Of a stretch of 64,000 bases of DNA, positions 46,611 through 58,311 are shown in pieces; positions within the stretch are counted from its first letter, which is position 1; each line of letters begins with the position of its first letter. The DNA comes from Calonectria ilicicola. Lineage: Eukaryota; Ascomycota; Sordariomycetes; Hypocreales; Nectriaceae. The DNA lies in contig CP085828.1 of the NCBI GenBank assembly GCA_020809705.1, positions 5,828,001 through 5,892,000 of the forward strand, given 5' to 3'. The translations under genes and the position numbers were made by a program. The notes beneath the pieces were generated by a model. It had not been told where the DNA came from. It was given only the letters and a program-made list of their open reading frames with translations, and did no database searches.

Positions 46611-49401
46611 TCATCCAAGTGCACCGGTCCAGGAGGGCATTGCATTGCCCTCGATACCCGCTTTGAGCCCCGAGTCGCTCATCTCCATTATGCCATACAT
46701 GTCCCAGGACAAGTAGTTTTGCAAATCAGTAAGGTCTACTGCATGGTTTGCCATACGCGCTGACGAAGCCACCACATTACTGGGGGGCGTTCGAAGAGCA
46801 ACGGGTTGTTCATGCTGAAGTCCAGATCGAGCTGGGGTATCCAGATTACTAGGTAACCTGCGACCTGCAGCTCTGTCAATGGTAGGACTAACGCTCTCTG
46901 AACTTCGTTCTGCATTTGGGTCAGGCTTGATTTCGCGCCCCTCATTGCGTGCTGCGCGGGTAATCCCAAGACCTGCTATGGTTTCGTCAGGGTTGCTTTG
47001 GGCAGGGCTACCCAATCGAACAGGAGACCTGGTTCCGCATTGTTAGATTGGAACAGCATCATAGAGAATGTCACTAACATCGGAAGTCCATTTGGGTCAT
47101 CCTCAGGAGCATCACTCATATCTTCGTCCTCTGCAAAGCTCATTCGAATCTTATGCAACCATCTCTCTGTAGTTGTTGCCTAGGATCATGATTAGCCTTG
47201 CGTCAAATCCAAAGCCCAATTTCTGGTTCAGCTCACCAGAGAGTCTGCCAGTGGAAAGAGTGCAGACATGGCTCTCAAAATCTTTTCGTTGCTCTCGACA
47301 GCGGCGATTGCATCCTTGACAATACCTTCAGCATCTGGTCTGTGAAGATCAAGTAGACGAGCAATGTAGTATAGCATCACGCGGCTACTGTCGTAGGCAA
47401 AACAGGGAAGCAAACTGTCCGCCAGAAAACGAGTTCCATGCTTTATGGCCTCGGCTAGGATACTCGCAATCTGCCTGGCGTGATGAAAGCAGTCGGCCTG
47501 GAGTGACTGAAGAAACTCCTGCTGATTCGGTGGGAAGTAGAATGGCTTCCTCAGTTTGAACAGATCCGGCATAGATATTCTATACAGATCCAGGAGATTA
47601 TGATGATATGTGCAGTGGAGAAGAACCAAAGATCCGAGTTGGTCCGATTCCAGTCGAGCATATATCGTGTCAGGCGAATACAATATGAACTCAGGGAGAT
47701 GTCTACCCCATGATTGGAGGTCAGCGTCCAGAGCTACAAAGTCGGATTCGGGCAGCCAGGGGGGCGGGCTCGTGTCTAGGTGTTTGACATATCTATCATG
47801 AAAATTAGCAACTCAGGATGCTGATTTGTGACTCTTCAATATTCAAACAAACCTCACAACCCTTTTCCACAAGGTGACAATTCGAACATAGTATGCCATT
47901 ATACCCATGTTGGCAGCTGGTCTCCGAGGCACAATCGCGGGCGGAAGAAATTGCAGGACATGGCCAACAGCCAATGTTTCAGTAACACAAGGGATTCGAA
48001 GCCTGAAGTTGCGCTCATTGCAGGGGAGTTGAATTTTGATGTCAGCTTCGCGAAGGAGTGTCAACTGGTCCACACCACTTCCTGTCCATGCATCTAGAAT
48101 ATAGCAAGCCCACATGAGACGCCGGCGACTCTCTTTTTCCACAGCGGGGGGTGCTTCTGTATTCGAATCGGCACACAAGATGTCAGGAGAGTTCTCCACA
48201 TTGACCTGGAGAGCATGTGCCATCCGGACAGCAAGGCCACTCAACATGAGAGCCTGTGTATACTCGCCCAGTCTGAAATGGAAATCGTACAACAAGACAC
48301 AAGTCTGTGTTGACATCTGTTAGCTCCCGCGAACCAGATTCAGGTCTGGGCTAACTTGCCATGAGTTTTTGGATCGAAATCTTCCCAAAGGTTGTGAGCA
48401 CCAGCATCTCGGCCTTCTTTGCCCATGCATTTCCTGCGGCTCGGATGAGGCTCGCCTTGGCCCCTTGATCCTCCACATCAAGACTTAGGGCATAGAACCT
48501 ATTGAATTGGGTCAGCGTCGAACGCTAACTACACAGTCAAGGCATCTATCTCACTTGGCTCCCTGGGCACAGATAATATGCAGCAGGGCCCTTTCATCGT
48601 CAAATTCAAATCCTTTATCCAGGTGCCTTGTGAATGAAGGACGATGAACAAAAGCAAAACACCGGAGTGGGTGAATATTGGCAAAGTAATGGTCGACTAC
48701 AATCCGAATATTGTGGGTTGGCGGAAGCTCCGGCGATATGAGCCTATCACGACGATAAGCAAAAGGGTGACATTTCCAAATACGGTATGGACCTACCATG
48801 AGTGAATAGATAGCTCGGTATCATCCGCAAAATCTATGAGGGGATTTTCGAGAGGTGGGTTGGTGTTGCTCGGGTCTCTGGTTGATTGAGTGGTGGTGGA
48901 GGATCTCGGAGGGTCGGACAGTGCGTCGTCGGTTTCTCTAGACTGCATTAAACTCGGAGACCTGGAGTCGGCGACGGGATTCGAAAGCTCCTTTGAGGTA
49001 TTCCTCTCCTCATCCTCGGCCGAGGCAGTTGTGGGAGCTCTGCTGAGGTTGCGCGCCCAGCGAGGAGCCGAGCCACCATCGTACACACAATCGAGGCCAC
49101 GAGCACAGCACCTGGAGCATCTCGGGCGGTCGCCGTCGCATTTGGTCTTGGACACTCGGCAGCTTGTACAAGACCGATAAGTGCGAATCTTCCTCAGGGA
49201 CACGGGGACAGCACGGCGACCATTCTTTGAGCCATCGTCGTCGACACACTCAAGCTGGAGGCGCTCGCAATTGCGACAGCCATTGGGGCGGCCGTCGCAT
49301 TTAACCTACAAGCACATCGGGTTTAGCACTCATTCACTCAGCGCACGGCGGCATTGGGCCACAAGACTCACCTTTCTCGCACGGCACACTCGACAGCCCA
49401 T
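46611..49401 (-). CDS. Zn2Cys6 fungal transcription factor with two tandem zinc clusters; apparent frameshift
   Basis: Eight exons: 49401-49372, 49305-48797, 48743-48555, 48499-48360, 48304-47853, 47792-47237, 47179-47079 and 47028-46611, about 797 aa if one extra base is ignored. Two complete six-cysteine clusters follow each other. Cluster 1, CRVC...KC..NGCRNC...C, is rebuilt across intron 1; cluster 2 is CTSC...KC..PRCSRC...C. Both have C-x2-C-x6-C spacing. A Ser/Thr/Pro linker leads to the fungal transcription-factor middle homology region (HPLRCFAFVHRPSF, LLHIICAQGAK, LSGLAVRMAHALQ). In exon 4 the family-like reading ...AKFYALSL continues as DVEDQGAK only after skipping one T of CTTTG at 48479-48481, so the strict frame stops there. 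Intron 4 uses a GC donor (ATG|GCAAGT). This is either a frameshifted allele or pseudogene, or a one-base assembly error. Likely regulator of the neighbouring sulfatase or transporter. Confidence 0.8.
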
Positions 49402-50033
49402 GGCGACACAGCTGGACTCGCGAGCATTGATGGCAAAGCTTGAAAGGTGGTCGAGCAGCGTTTTGCTGGGTTGCGATGTTGCGGATTGCCTATGGCGAGC
49501 ACCCGATTGCGTGCGAGGCGGCCTAAGGCGCGAGGGCCCGTGACGCTGGCCCTCCTCGCGTCCTCGGGTCGCCGGCCAGCGCGGGATGGTGCCAAGCTCA
49601 GGCAGTCTCTAGCAGTCTCGGTGCAGTCTCTGGGGCACTAGCCACCTGAGCCACCGGGTTATAGGCGGGATGTGGGCCGAGGTCCCCACTGAGTCGCTTG
49701 CGACAGTCGTTGACTTGAGCACGACATCCGGTCTCCAGATGACGATGACCCCGCTGCAAAGCTGCGAATCCCCACGCTTTCTGCACCAGATGCGCGCACA
49801 AGCAGCGAATGCGCGCGCTGCCCGGAAGTCGCCCTGCAGACTGGAAATTGCACCAAGCAAGGCCGCCCCGATTCAAATACGTAAACAATTACGAACGCTT
49901 CCATTCACCCTCGTCCGGTGTTTTGCTGAACCCCCACTGTCTTGGCTTGCGCCCGATCTGTCTGAAAATAATGCGGCTGAGGGCGGTTGCATTCAAAGGA
50001 ACCCCCATTCCTCCCCTTGACCACCAACCCTCC
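49402..50033. other. Spacer between regulator and transporter genes
   Basis: Promoter of the Zn2Cys6 gene and 3' region of the MFS gene (both minus strand). It is GC-rich near the regulator, with overlapping frames and no domains. Confidence 0.5.
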
Positions 50034-51583
50034 CTAAACCTTTGCCCATAGAGACCTACTCTTGCGCAATCGCACCGTCGCCACCATCGCAGCCGATCCT
50101 AGCGCCAGCGAGCCCGCGTAAAACATGGCAGGTCGATACGCCTTCATCCCAGCATGCTCTCCTCCGTATGCCTCCAGCAGGTAGCCTGCGATGGGGGCGC
50201 CCTGCAATTACAAGTGTTAGTCGGAGAAAGAAAGACGGAACAAGTTAGATCAAAACCTACCATCAGATAGCCACCGGTCCAGCCAGTGAGAACCATGCTC
50301 ATTGCGACGGCCACTCTGGCACTGCCAAAAACATTACCCACGACCGTTGGCATGGTCGAGAAGAAGCCTCCGTTTGAGCAGCCATTGATCAGGACAAAGG
50401 CGATCATTGGCCCCAGAGTGGTTGAGACGGGCCAAAGCGCAATCATGCTTAGGGCCGTCACAACAAGCGAGATCAGCAACGTGTTCAGTGCCCCAATTCT
50501 ATCGCAGGCAAGACCACAAATAATTCGCCCAACGGCCGAGGCAAGGTTGAATCCAGCAACCAAACCCGCTCCCGTGGTGGATGAGAAGCCCAGCGAATTA
50601 GTGTACAGAGGCAGAAAGAAGGGTGGGACAAAGAGAGGGAACGTTCCTAGTGCACTAGCAAGGAATACCAAGACAAAAGTAAAAGACTTGAAGAGTCCCC
50701 TGATAAAAGTTAGCACCGAATGGAGAATTAAAGACTCTGGGACATACCATTCGATGAAGCCGGGGCGAGTCGGAACTCTCTCCTTGATCAACCAAGCAGC
50801 CGGAAGTCCGGTCGCCAACATGAGGAATCCCAGAATGCGATACGTCCAAGCCACATCGACTTTCTTGATCAGCGCATCAACGGCGAAGCTAATAGTTGCT
50901 CCTCCAAACCCTGAACCCGCAAACATGAGACCGTTGGCGAGCCCACGCTTTGTGCTAAACCATTGGGCAATGACTGCAAAGACAACCTGTGACATCATGA
51001 GCAAGGGAATCGGTCAACTCATCCAAACTACTCACCACCGCAACCAGGCTGTATCCTTGTCAGCTACACCATACTTTGAGGGAACATGAGCCTTGGCAAC
51101 GACTTACCTGACGCCGGTTCCAACGAGCACGCCGCTGGTGAAGAACAAAGCCCCGACATTGTGAACACAAAAGGAGCTTAGAATTTCGGCTCCCCCCATC
51201 ACTATGACGCCCAGAACAGCGGTCCAGCGCATGCCCAGCGCACGCATCACTCTTGTGTTGATAATTGCGAAGGCAGACATTAGCGCCGCGTCAAGGCCTC
51301 CAATCCATGAGAGTGTCGCAGGGCTCGACAGTCCATCCTCGACGAGAGCCGCTTGCATCACGCCCCAAGCATAGGTGGTGCCGACTGCCCACCAAAGCAA
51401 CACAGCGCCACTAGCAACAATGACCCAGCCGTACCCGCCGTCAGGAACCTTAGAATCGGCCAGCTCAGAGGCCTTCATCACATCTTCGGAGTCATCGGTG
51501 GAATCCTTGGGCTGCGGCCCTGAGCGTAGGACGGAGCTCGGGGCCGACGTCTCGTGAAGTTCAATGGCGGTTGTGGTAGACAT
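50034..51583 (-). CDS. MFS transporter, monocarboxylate-transporter (MCT) type
   Basis: Five exons: 51583-51108, 51048-51036, 50986-50748, 50699-50261 and 50201-50034, 444 aa. Exon 2 is only 13 nt. With it, the reading ...VLVGTGVSLVAVVVFAVIAQWFS has the exact family spacing between the Gly-x-Gly and the Q-W/Y-F motif, while other junctions shift frame. The N-terminus has the DGGYGWVIV signature of the MCT family, followed by about 12 membrane spans and the FSTKRGLANG loop. Intron 3 (50700-50747, 48 nt) contains no stop, but its GTATGT, CTAAC and CAG signals are all good. Likely imports a monocarboxylate or related organic acid by proton symport. Neighbours on the same strand are a regulator and a sulfatase. 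Confidence 0.9.
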
Positions 51584-53101
51584 GGCGACTCAATGACACA
51601 GGGAAACCCAACAATCTCACAGTCTGTACAGAAACAAAACTCAACGGAACTACTATGCGGATCTAGTTCTAAATATTCCAGACTAAATGGAAAATTCCCA
51701 CGCCAACGTGATCGATTCCGGCACCAACTCAATTTCTCCATGCTCTAAGCTCGGTTGCACGACGGCTTCTCCATCGCTTTCCATCGGTCATCCGCCCGGC
51801 TTACGTGGGTTCCTTGGCATATTATTCTGGAATCCACGGTGGAATCCATGGGGAGTTTGTGGTTTTACGTAAAATTTGGTCGCGGATTGGGCTGACGCTA
51901 TTTCTCTGAAGTTTTTTTTAATGACTGGTGGAACTGTGGAGTTGCATGGACCTATTCTGGATTTATACGGGGAATGAGAACGGTAGTAGATCCCACGTGA
52001 TTGAGATCCACCGCCAAAGTCAGATCGGAAGATGAAGACAACTAATTTCAAGGGTAAAGCTATTTATATAAGTAGGATTTGATGACCACCTGTTTCACAT
52101 CAATCCTAGCGAATTCTCTACTGGGAAGGTGTGTTTTGACAACCTGAGCTGGATCATTAGATCATCATCCCCCCTCTCACTTGTGAGTGAGTCACCTACC
52201 CTACAGACACGCTGTGTGTGACAACGGCGATATAAATTATGCTTAAAAAGATTATTTATTAAATCATACTCTAATAGCTAAAGACGAAGATTTATTTAAG
52301 GTTTTACTATTTTATTGGCTTAAGTCAAATACCCTGTTGTTATCCGACGTTATGCTCTGAGGTCATGAATCAAATGGACTGTGTAATGGGGTTGATTGAA
52401 GCCTTTGGACAAGTCGACACCCTAGATCACCACGAGAATAAGACAACATTGAGGAGAATGGTTTCGGATACAAATTGAAGAGTTCATTGACACAAGATAT
52501 GCGAGCGCCGTCCAATTTTCTCTCTGGATCGGGGCGTTCAAAAATAGATAAATAAATGCAGAATGTTGTTATTAAATCTTAGGTTACTTACTTTATTTAT
52601 ATCTATCGGTTAATCCCGTATTGTAGTAGTTTGCTATATGTTTCGATATCCATGTTGTGCTCTGCGACTTCGGATTTAGGTGACTCAAGTTGAACTGATA
52701 ACACGGGCTATTGCTTCGCTGACCAGCTTCGCCACAGTGTGTCTGAGTCACAGTACTCCTCAATTTATTCTCGATGTTTTCCGCAATCAGCGAATACAAA
52801 ATTTAAAAAGCAGAATATTTAGTGTATTATGAGTTTTAGGATATCCTGAATTCCGTTTATTTATTTAATTCTTTTTGTTAATTTAATAAAACATTTTTTT
52901 CATCTATCGCTGAGGCGGTTAAACTGAAACTGAGCTCCTGCGGAGTCGCATATGACATCGCAGCCCCTCCCCCACCACCGCCAACGATACTGCCCAAAAT
53001 AACCCCACCATAAAACTCCCACACGAAATCTCCAAGTCGCATCACCACTGCACACCGACCTGACCGAAAACAAGCAATCAATCGCGATCACCGACTCCAA
53101 A
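51584..53101. other. Divergent 1.5-kb promoter region with AT-rich core
   Basis: Promoters of the MFS gene (left) and glutaminyl-tRNA synthetase (right). About 52235-52330 and 52540-52900 are strongly AT-rich, with TTATTTA runs like those at 34565-34700. A decayed element is possible. No gene. Confidence 0.5.
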
Positions 53102-55277
53102 ATGGCCGACCCAGTAGCGGAGGTGACGGAAGCCACCGTCAAGCTTGTGCTTGATGATGTCACTGGGGAGATGGTGACGCGGAACGAGCTCAAGAAGCGA
53201 ACCCAGAAGCGCGCCAGAAAAGCTGCCAACCAGGCCCGTTCGAAGGAGGCTGCCGACCAGCGCGAAAAGAACCCCGAAGCTGCCCCCAAGCCTAAGCCCA
53301 AGGCCGAGGAACCAACACACCTCGACCCCGATGCCATGTTCAAGCAGGGCTTCCTCGCCGATGTCTACAAGGAGCGACCTGTGAAGCCCGTCATCACGCG
53401 ATTCCCACCCGAGCCCAACGGATATCTTCACTTGGGACACGCCAAGGCTATTGCCATTGACTTTGGGTTTGCCCGCTATCACGGTGGCCAGACTGTAAGC
53501 TTTTCTTTATTTGGATGTCGCGTCTTTGAAGCATGATGGGCTAACTGGAGGGCAGATTCTTAGGTTTGTTGCGGTCTCGAAGCACGGCTGACCGATGCGA
53601 CTGACACGATAAAAGATTCGATGACACCAACCCGGATGAGGAGGAGGAAATCTACTTTGAGTGGATCAAGAAGATTGTCAAGTGGCTTGGTTAGTTACGG
53701 TGTTCGTTCGAGGCAAGAGAATTGCCCTAATCGACTCTTGTGTTTAGGATTCACACCCAGCGCCATCACCTACTCTAGCGATTACTTCCAGAAGCTCTTT
53801 GAACTGGCCAAGGAACTCATCAAGAAGGAGAAGGCCTATGTTTGTCACTGCAATGAAGCTGAGATTAAGCTCCAGCGTGGAGGCAAGGAGGGCAAGGAAG
53901 GTCCCCGATACCGATGCAAGCACGCCGAGCAGGACATCGAAACCAACCTCCAGAAGTTCCAGGACATGCATGACGGAAAGTATGAGCCTCAAACTGCATT
54001 CCTCCGCATGAAGCAGGATATCGAGAACGGTAACCCCCAGATGTGGGATCTTGCCGCCTACCGAATCCCCAAGGGAAAGAAGCAGCACGTTCGAGCTCCC
54101 GAGTGGAAGATGTTCCCCACCTATGACTTTACTCACTGCTTGGTTGATAGCTTTGAGAACATCACCCACAGTCTGTGCACCACCGAGTTTATTCTGTCCC
54201 GAGAAAGCTACGAGTGGCTCAACAAGTCTCTTGAAGTCTATGAGCCCATGCAGCGCGAGTTTGGTAAGTGCAATGCATTGCTGCCCACCTTTGACTTGGG
54301 TCTAACCATCCTGTAGGCCGACTGAATGTCAGCGGAACCATCATGAGCAAACGATCCCTGAAGAAGTTGGTCGAGGGCGGCATCGTTCGTGCTTGGGACG
54401 ACCCTCGTCTGTACACTCTGATTGCTATCCGACGCCGAGGTATTCCTCCTGGTGCCCTGCTGGCATTCGTCAACGAGCTTGGTGTTACTACGGCCAAGAC
54501 CGTTATCCAGATTAAGCGATTTGAGCAGACCGTGCGTCGTTATCTCGAGAACACCGTCCCCCGATTGTCGCTTGTTCTTGACCCCGTCGCTGTTACCATT
54601 GAGGATGCCGCAGATGTCGAGGAGATTGATGTGCCCTACTCGCCAAAGGACCCTAAGTTTGGCTCCCACAAGGTCCGTTTCACCAAGACTGTCTACATTG
54701 ACCGATCGGATTTCCGTGAGGAGGATATCAAGGGCTACTTCCGTCTGGCTCCTGGCAAGACCGTCGGTCTCCTCAACGCCCCTTACCCTATCAAGGCTAC
54801 CTCATTCACCAAGGACGAAGCCACTGGCAAGGTCACTGGCATCAAGGCCGTCTGTGACAAGGATTCTAAGCCCAAGACCTACATCCAGTGGGTACCTGAC
54901 AACTCTATCAAGTTGGAGGTCCGCATTCACAGCCCTCTGTTCAAGTCGGATGACCCTACCGCCGTTGAGGGTGGATTCATGAACGATATCAACCCCGACA
55001 GCGAGGCCGTCTACCCCGATGCTCTGATTGAGGAGGGCATCAACGAAGTTCGCCAGAAGGCTCCATGGCCAGTGACTGCTGGTGAGGAGGGTGGTGACAA
55101 CGGTCCCGAGACGGTCAGATTCCAGGCCCTGCGTGTCGGATACTTTGTGAGTCACTCCAAGTTTTGTGGAGGTTAACAATGCTAATTAGTTCTTAGGCTA
55201 TGGACTCCGACAGCACAGATGATAAGATTGTGCTCAACAGAATCGTTTCCCTGAAGGAGGACTCTGGAAAGAGCTAG
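53102..55277 (+). CDS. GLN4: Cytosolic glutaminyl-tRNA synthetase
   Basis: Six exons: 53102-53494, 53556-53563, 53616-53689, 53748-54263, 54317-55146 and 55197-55277, 633 aa. Exon 2 is an 8-nt microexon (ATTCTTAG) that supplies Ile-Leu and most of Arg in GGQTILRFDDTNP, a near-invariant class I motif, so the call is secure. The class I signature [15 protein letters not shown] (HIGH-type HLGH) is at about residues 101-115 and the KMSKS equivalent is IMSKR. The catalytic domain and a C-terminal anticodon-binding beta-barrel are complete. The N-terminal extension (about 100 residues, Lys/Ala-rich) is shorter than in yeast Gln4 but normal for filamentous ascomycetes. It charges tRNA-Gln with glutamine in the cytosol and is essential. 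Introns 50-61 nt. Confidence 0.97.
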
Positions 55278-55535
55278 ATTATAAATGGCTAGAAGAAGAA
55301 AAAATTGAAACGGTTGCCATCAATTGTTTTAACTTGTGAAACTAAAACTGCACTGGTCTAGGATATGAATGGAGCATAGTTGCGCCTACATGAATAAACA
55401 ATGCCCAGTAATGGTCGCATGAACATCCTTGCCGATCATGAGTGGCAGAAACCATCATAAAAAAAATGACATACAATCTTTTTATAGAATTACTTAGTAG
55501 GTGAGGTAACTATGATGTGAACATCTTGACTGCCA

Positions 55536-56876
55536 TCATTCTAGAGCCCTGAAGCAAAGCTTCTGAGCTGAAACCTTGCCACTGCGATTTAAATCCATTG
55601 CCTGCTTTATGGTTTCTGGACTAAGAGGCCCCAAATCTAAGGTGGATAGCGGCTTAAGAGCCCCGTTGCTAAGAAGTGTGGGGAGCTGGTCGTAAAACTC
55701 TACGCTGAGTTTATGGTCTTCCATGTGGACCTGAATGAGATGGTGGTAAGCAACGATGAAAACAATGGAGGAGATTAGTTGCGTGGGTATCTCTTACCGG
55801 CCAGTGAACTGTGCCGCGATAGGTATGAGGTGTGGGGAATCCAGTGAAGACAAAGACGTCGGTCACTTTGATGTTCGCCGGAACATCTTGGGTGTTTGCT
55901 TTTCCGGGCCTGACAGTGCACAAAGCTCCCGACTTATCCCCGACAACACTGGCCGCGAGGGCCGAGGAAGTAGCGTTGCCTATCGTGTCAAAAATGTGAG
56001 CTACTCCAGGGACAGCGGCCTGGATCTTGGCGATGACATCTTCATCATTGTAGTCAAACACGTGCGTCGCTCCCGCATCTTTGGCTTGCTGGAAGTTACG
56101 AGGGCTGCAGGTGGTAGCAACGGTAAGTCCGTGGCTCTTGGCCAATTGAATAGCGTAGTATCCGACGGCAGCTTTGATCAGTTGTTAGTACAAGTACCCA
56201 TATCAGAGGTAATTGGAGCGACATACAACTTCCGCCCCAAATCAGCACAGCAGGCTTGGCGGCAGATTGGTCTCGGCTGATGGCTAGGCAATCGGAGGAA
56301 AAGAGTGCAAGCCAAGCGGTGTTGGCGGCAAGGGCGACGGAAGCGGCGGCGTGATTCTGGATGGCGGCTGGGATCTTGAATGAGAGGCGCTCATCCGCAA
56401 TTGACGATTCGCTGTACCTGTTAGAGGAGGAGTCCCGTTGTAGAGATGATACAAACTCACGCATATGCGCCCAAGCCCTTGATTTCACCTATTCCACGGT
56501 GTGTTAATCGTATTTCATCCTCAATTTAGCTCAGGGCCTGACGACGTACCACCCCACACTAATCCACCAACTCTGTCGCCAGGGACCAACTTGGTGACGC
56601 TTGGGTGTGTCCTTGTCACGGTACCAGCAAAATCACAGCCCAAAACGGCACCATCGCCAAATGCATTGAGGTCGAATGCGAGCCCTGCAGGATTAATTAG
56701 CATTGCGCACCATAATCCGGCGTCTTGTTAGTGGCATGCTTACTGTCTGTTGGATTGAAGGCGGCGCTTTCGACTTTGACGCACACCTGGTGTTCCTTCA
56801 GCTCGGGCAGCCGGACCTTCTCTACGAGCAATTTGCTGCCGCGCTGGACAACGGCATTGATCTGGCTAGAAGCCAT
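55536..56876 (-). CDS. MDR-superfamily oxidoreductase (ToxD / trans-enoyl reductase-like)
   Basis: Six exons: 56876-56744, 56684-56550, 56488-56461, 56411-56227, 56171-55798 and 55730-55536, 349 aa. GroES-like N-terminus with AAFNPTD and GCDFAGTV...GDRVGG. The nucleotide-binding motif WGGSSAVGYYAIQLAKSHG is rebuilt across intron 4, followed by GATHVFDYND and FDTIGN. No catalytic zinc ligands are seen, as in the enoyl-reductase branch of the medium-chain dehydrogenase family, which uses NADPH. Exon 3 is only 28 nt. For intron 3 an acceptor at 56412 (giving AYAESSIADE) was preferred to one 6 nt earlier, because the branch site would otherwise be too close. Members occur in polyketide clusters but also alone; no synthase is nearby. 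Converges with GLN4. Confidence 0.9.
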
Positions 56877-57142
56877 TTTGATGGTATTAAGGAGCTGGTT
56901 CTTCATTGCCGCTGACACGAATGTCTGCTGAGGGGAGCTGGCTGATAAATAGCGGGGGCGGGGTTCAAGCCGGGGGAAGCGTGCGCCCTTTCCCGCGCCC
57001 TCACGCCTTATTGTGGAGTATACGCGGACAGTATCTGAACGTTTGGACATTACGTGCCTGAAGGGCGCAATCCTTGCTCCAATCTCGTAATATTTAGATT
57101 GTGGACTACTGGCTATTTTTTATATACGCAAAGTTCTGCTGG

Positions 57143-58311
57143 CTATTTCTTGGAGAGCCCCAGCAACTTTGCCTCAATCTCGACCAACTCAGGGATAGTA
57201 TCGGCTAAGTTAGAGCACTTTGGCTCCCATCCAAGATATTTTTTCGCCCTCTTAGCCTGGCCCCGGCTGTTTAGACCCCATGACAAGGCCTCAAATCCAT
57301 TGAGTACGAGAGCTTCCTCTCCCGAGATGCTCTTCGTCTCATTCTTCGGCAGGTAGCCTTGGATGTGAGCTTCGGTTGCAACCAATTCCGCAATGTGGCT
57401 CCACAGATGAGTGCCATTCTCTGCAAAGTGATAGCCGACAGGACCCCAGACTTTATCCTCCGAAACGCCGCTGTGCTTGCCGGTGGCGGCGTCATCAGCC
57501 AATATGGCGATCAGGGTGGATAGATCGTGCACGTGGACATTGTCCCATTCAGTCTTCCCAGCACCCAATTTCGGACCAAAGCCATTTTGTAACGTGGATT
57601 TGATCAGACCTGGAACTTGACGACTGCGCTGGTTCACAGGGCCCCGACCAGCGCCGTAGATGGTGGGAGGGCAAACAATTGCAATCTTGACCGCAGTCGG
57701 ATCCTTTGCTGCCTCATCAAGGACGATTTTGTCAACATCACGGTGGAAAGCAGTATCAGGAAGGTTGAGAACTCGGTCCACGCCCTCAAGATCATCATAG
57801 GCCTGCTCTGGGAGCGGGGCTTCGCCATATCGCTTATGTTCCATGTCATACCAGCAGAGGATACCTGTGCCGCTGATGTGAATCCAGTGGCCTGGGTTAG
57901 AGTTGGAATGAGCAGATCTGAGACCCTTGGCAATGGCCTGGGCAGCCCCAGCATGGTCTGAGGAGTCGGCGGTATCTACTACAGTCAATGGCTGTAATTG
58001 ATCACTGATGAGATGGAACAATGTACTTACGCACTACAATATCTGCCTTGGAAGCGGCATCTTCGATGATGTCCGAGTCATCCAGGGAGCCGATTACCAG
58101 ATTGACTTGGGGATAAGCGTCTTTAATGGGCTTTCCCTTCTCCTCACTGCGCACAAGCAGGGAAAACTCCCATTCAGGGTGGGCGTTTTGCAGTGCGAAG
58201 TAGGCGTCTCCGCCAATGTAGCCGGTTGCACCAGTACTGCTCGACTATTAGTAAACCGAATAGGGTACACCTGGAAAAGATGACCTACATGAAAACCTTC
58301 TTTGGAGCCAT
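57143..58311 (-). CDS. Extended SDR / NAD(P)-binding epimerase-like protein
   Basis: Three exons, 58311-58289, 58236-58031 and 57978-57143 (introns both 52 nt), 354 aa. The N-terminus MAPKKVFITGATGYIGG is a Rossmann dinucleotide-binding motif (G-x-x-G-x-x-G), rebuilt across intron 1. Later blocks are GSLDDSD, HISGTGILCWYD, IVCPPTIYGAGRGP and VHVHDLSTLI. This is the pattern of fungal proteins annotated as nucleoside-diphosphate-sugar epimerase-like or NmrA-like extended SDRs. Whether it is an active oxidoreductase is uncertain, since a clear Y-x3-K is not obvious. It lies 266 bp upstream of the MDR gene on the same strand, so the two may be co-expressed. Confidence 0.9.

Noticed and set aside
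53744..54669. 141- and 143-codon minus-strand frames inside the synthetase gene
   Set aside because: Antisense shadows of the GLN4 exons produced by codon bias.
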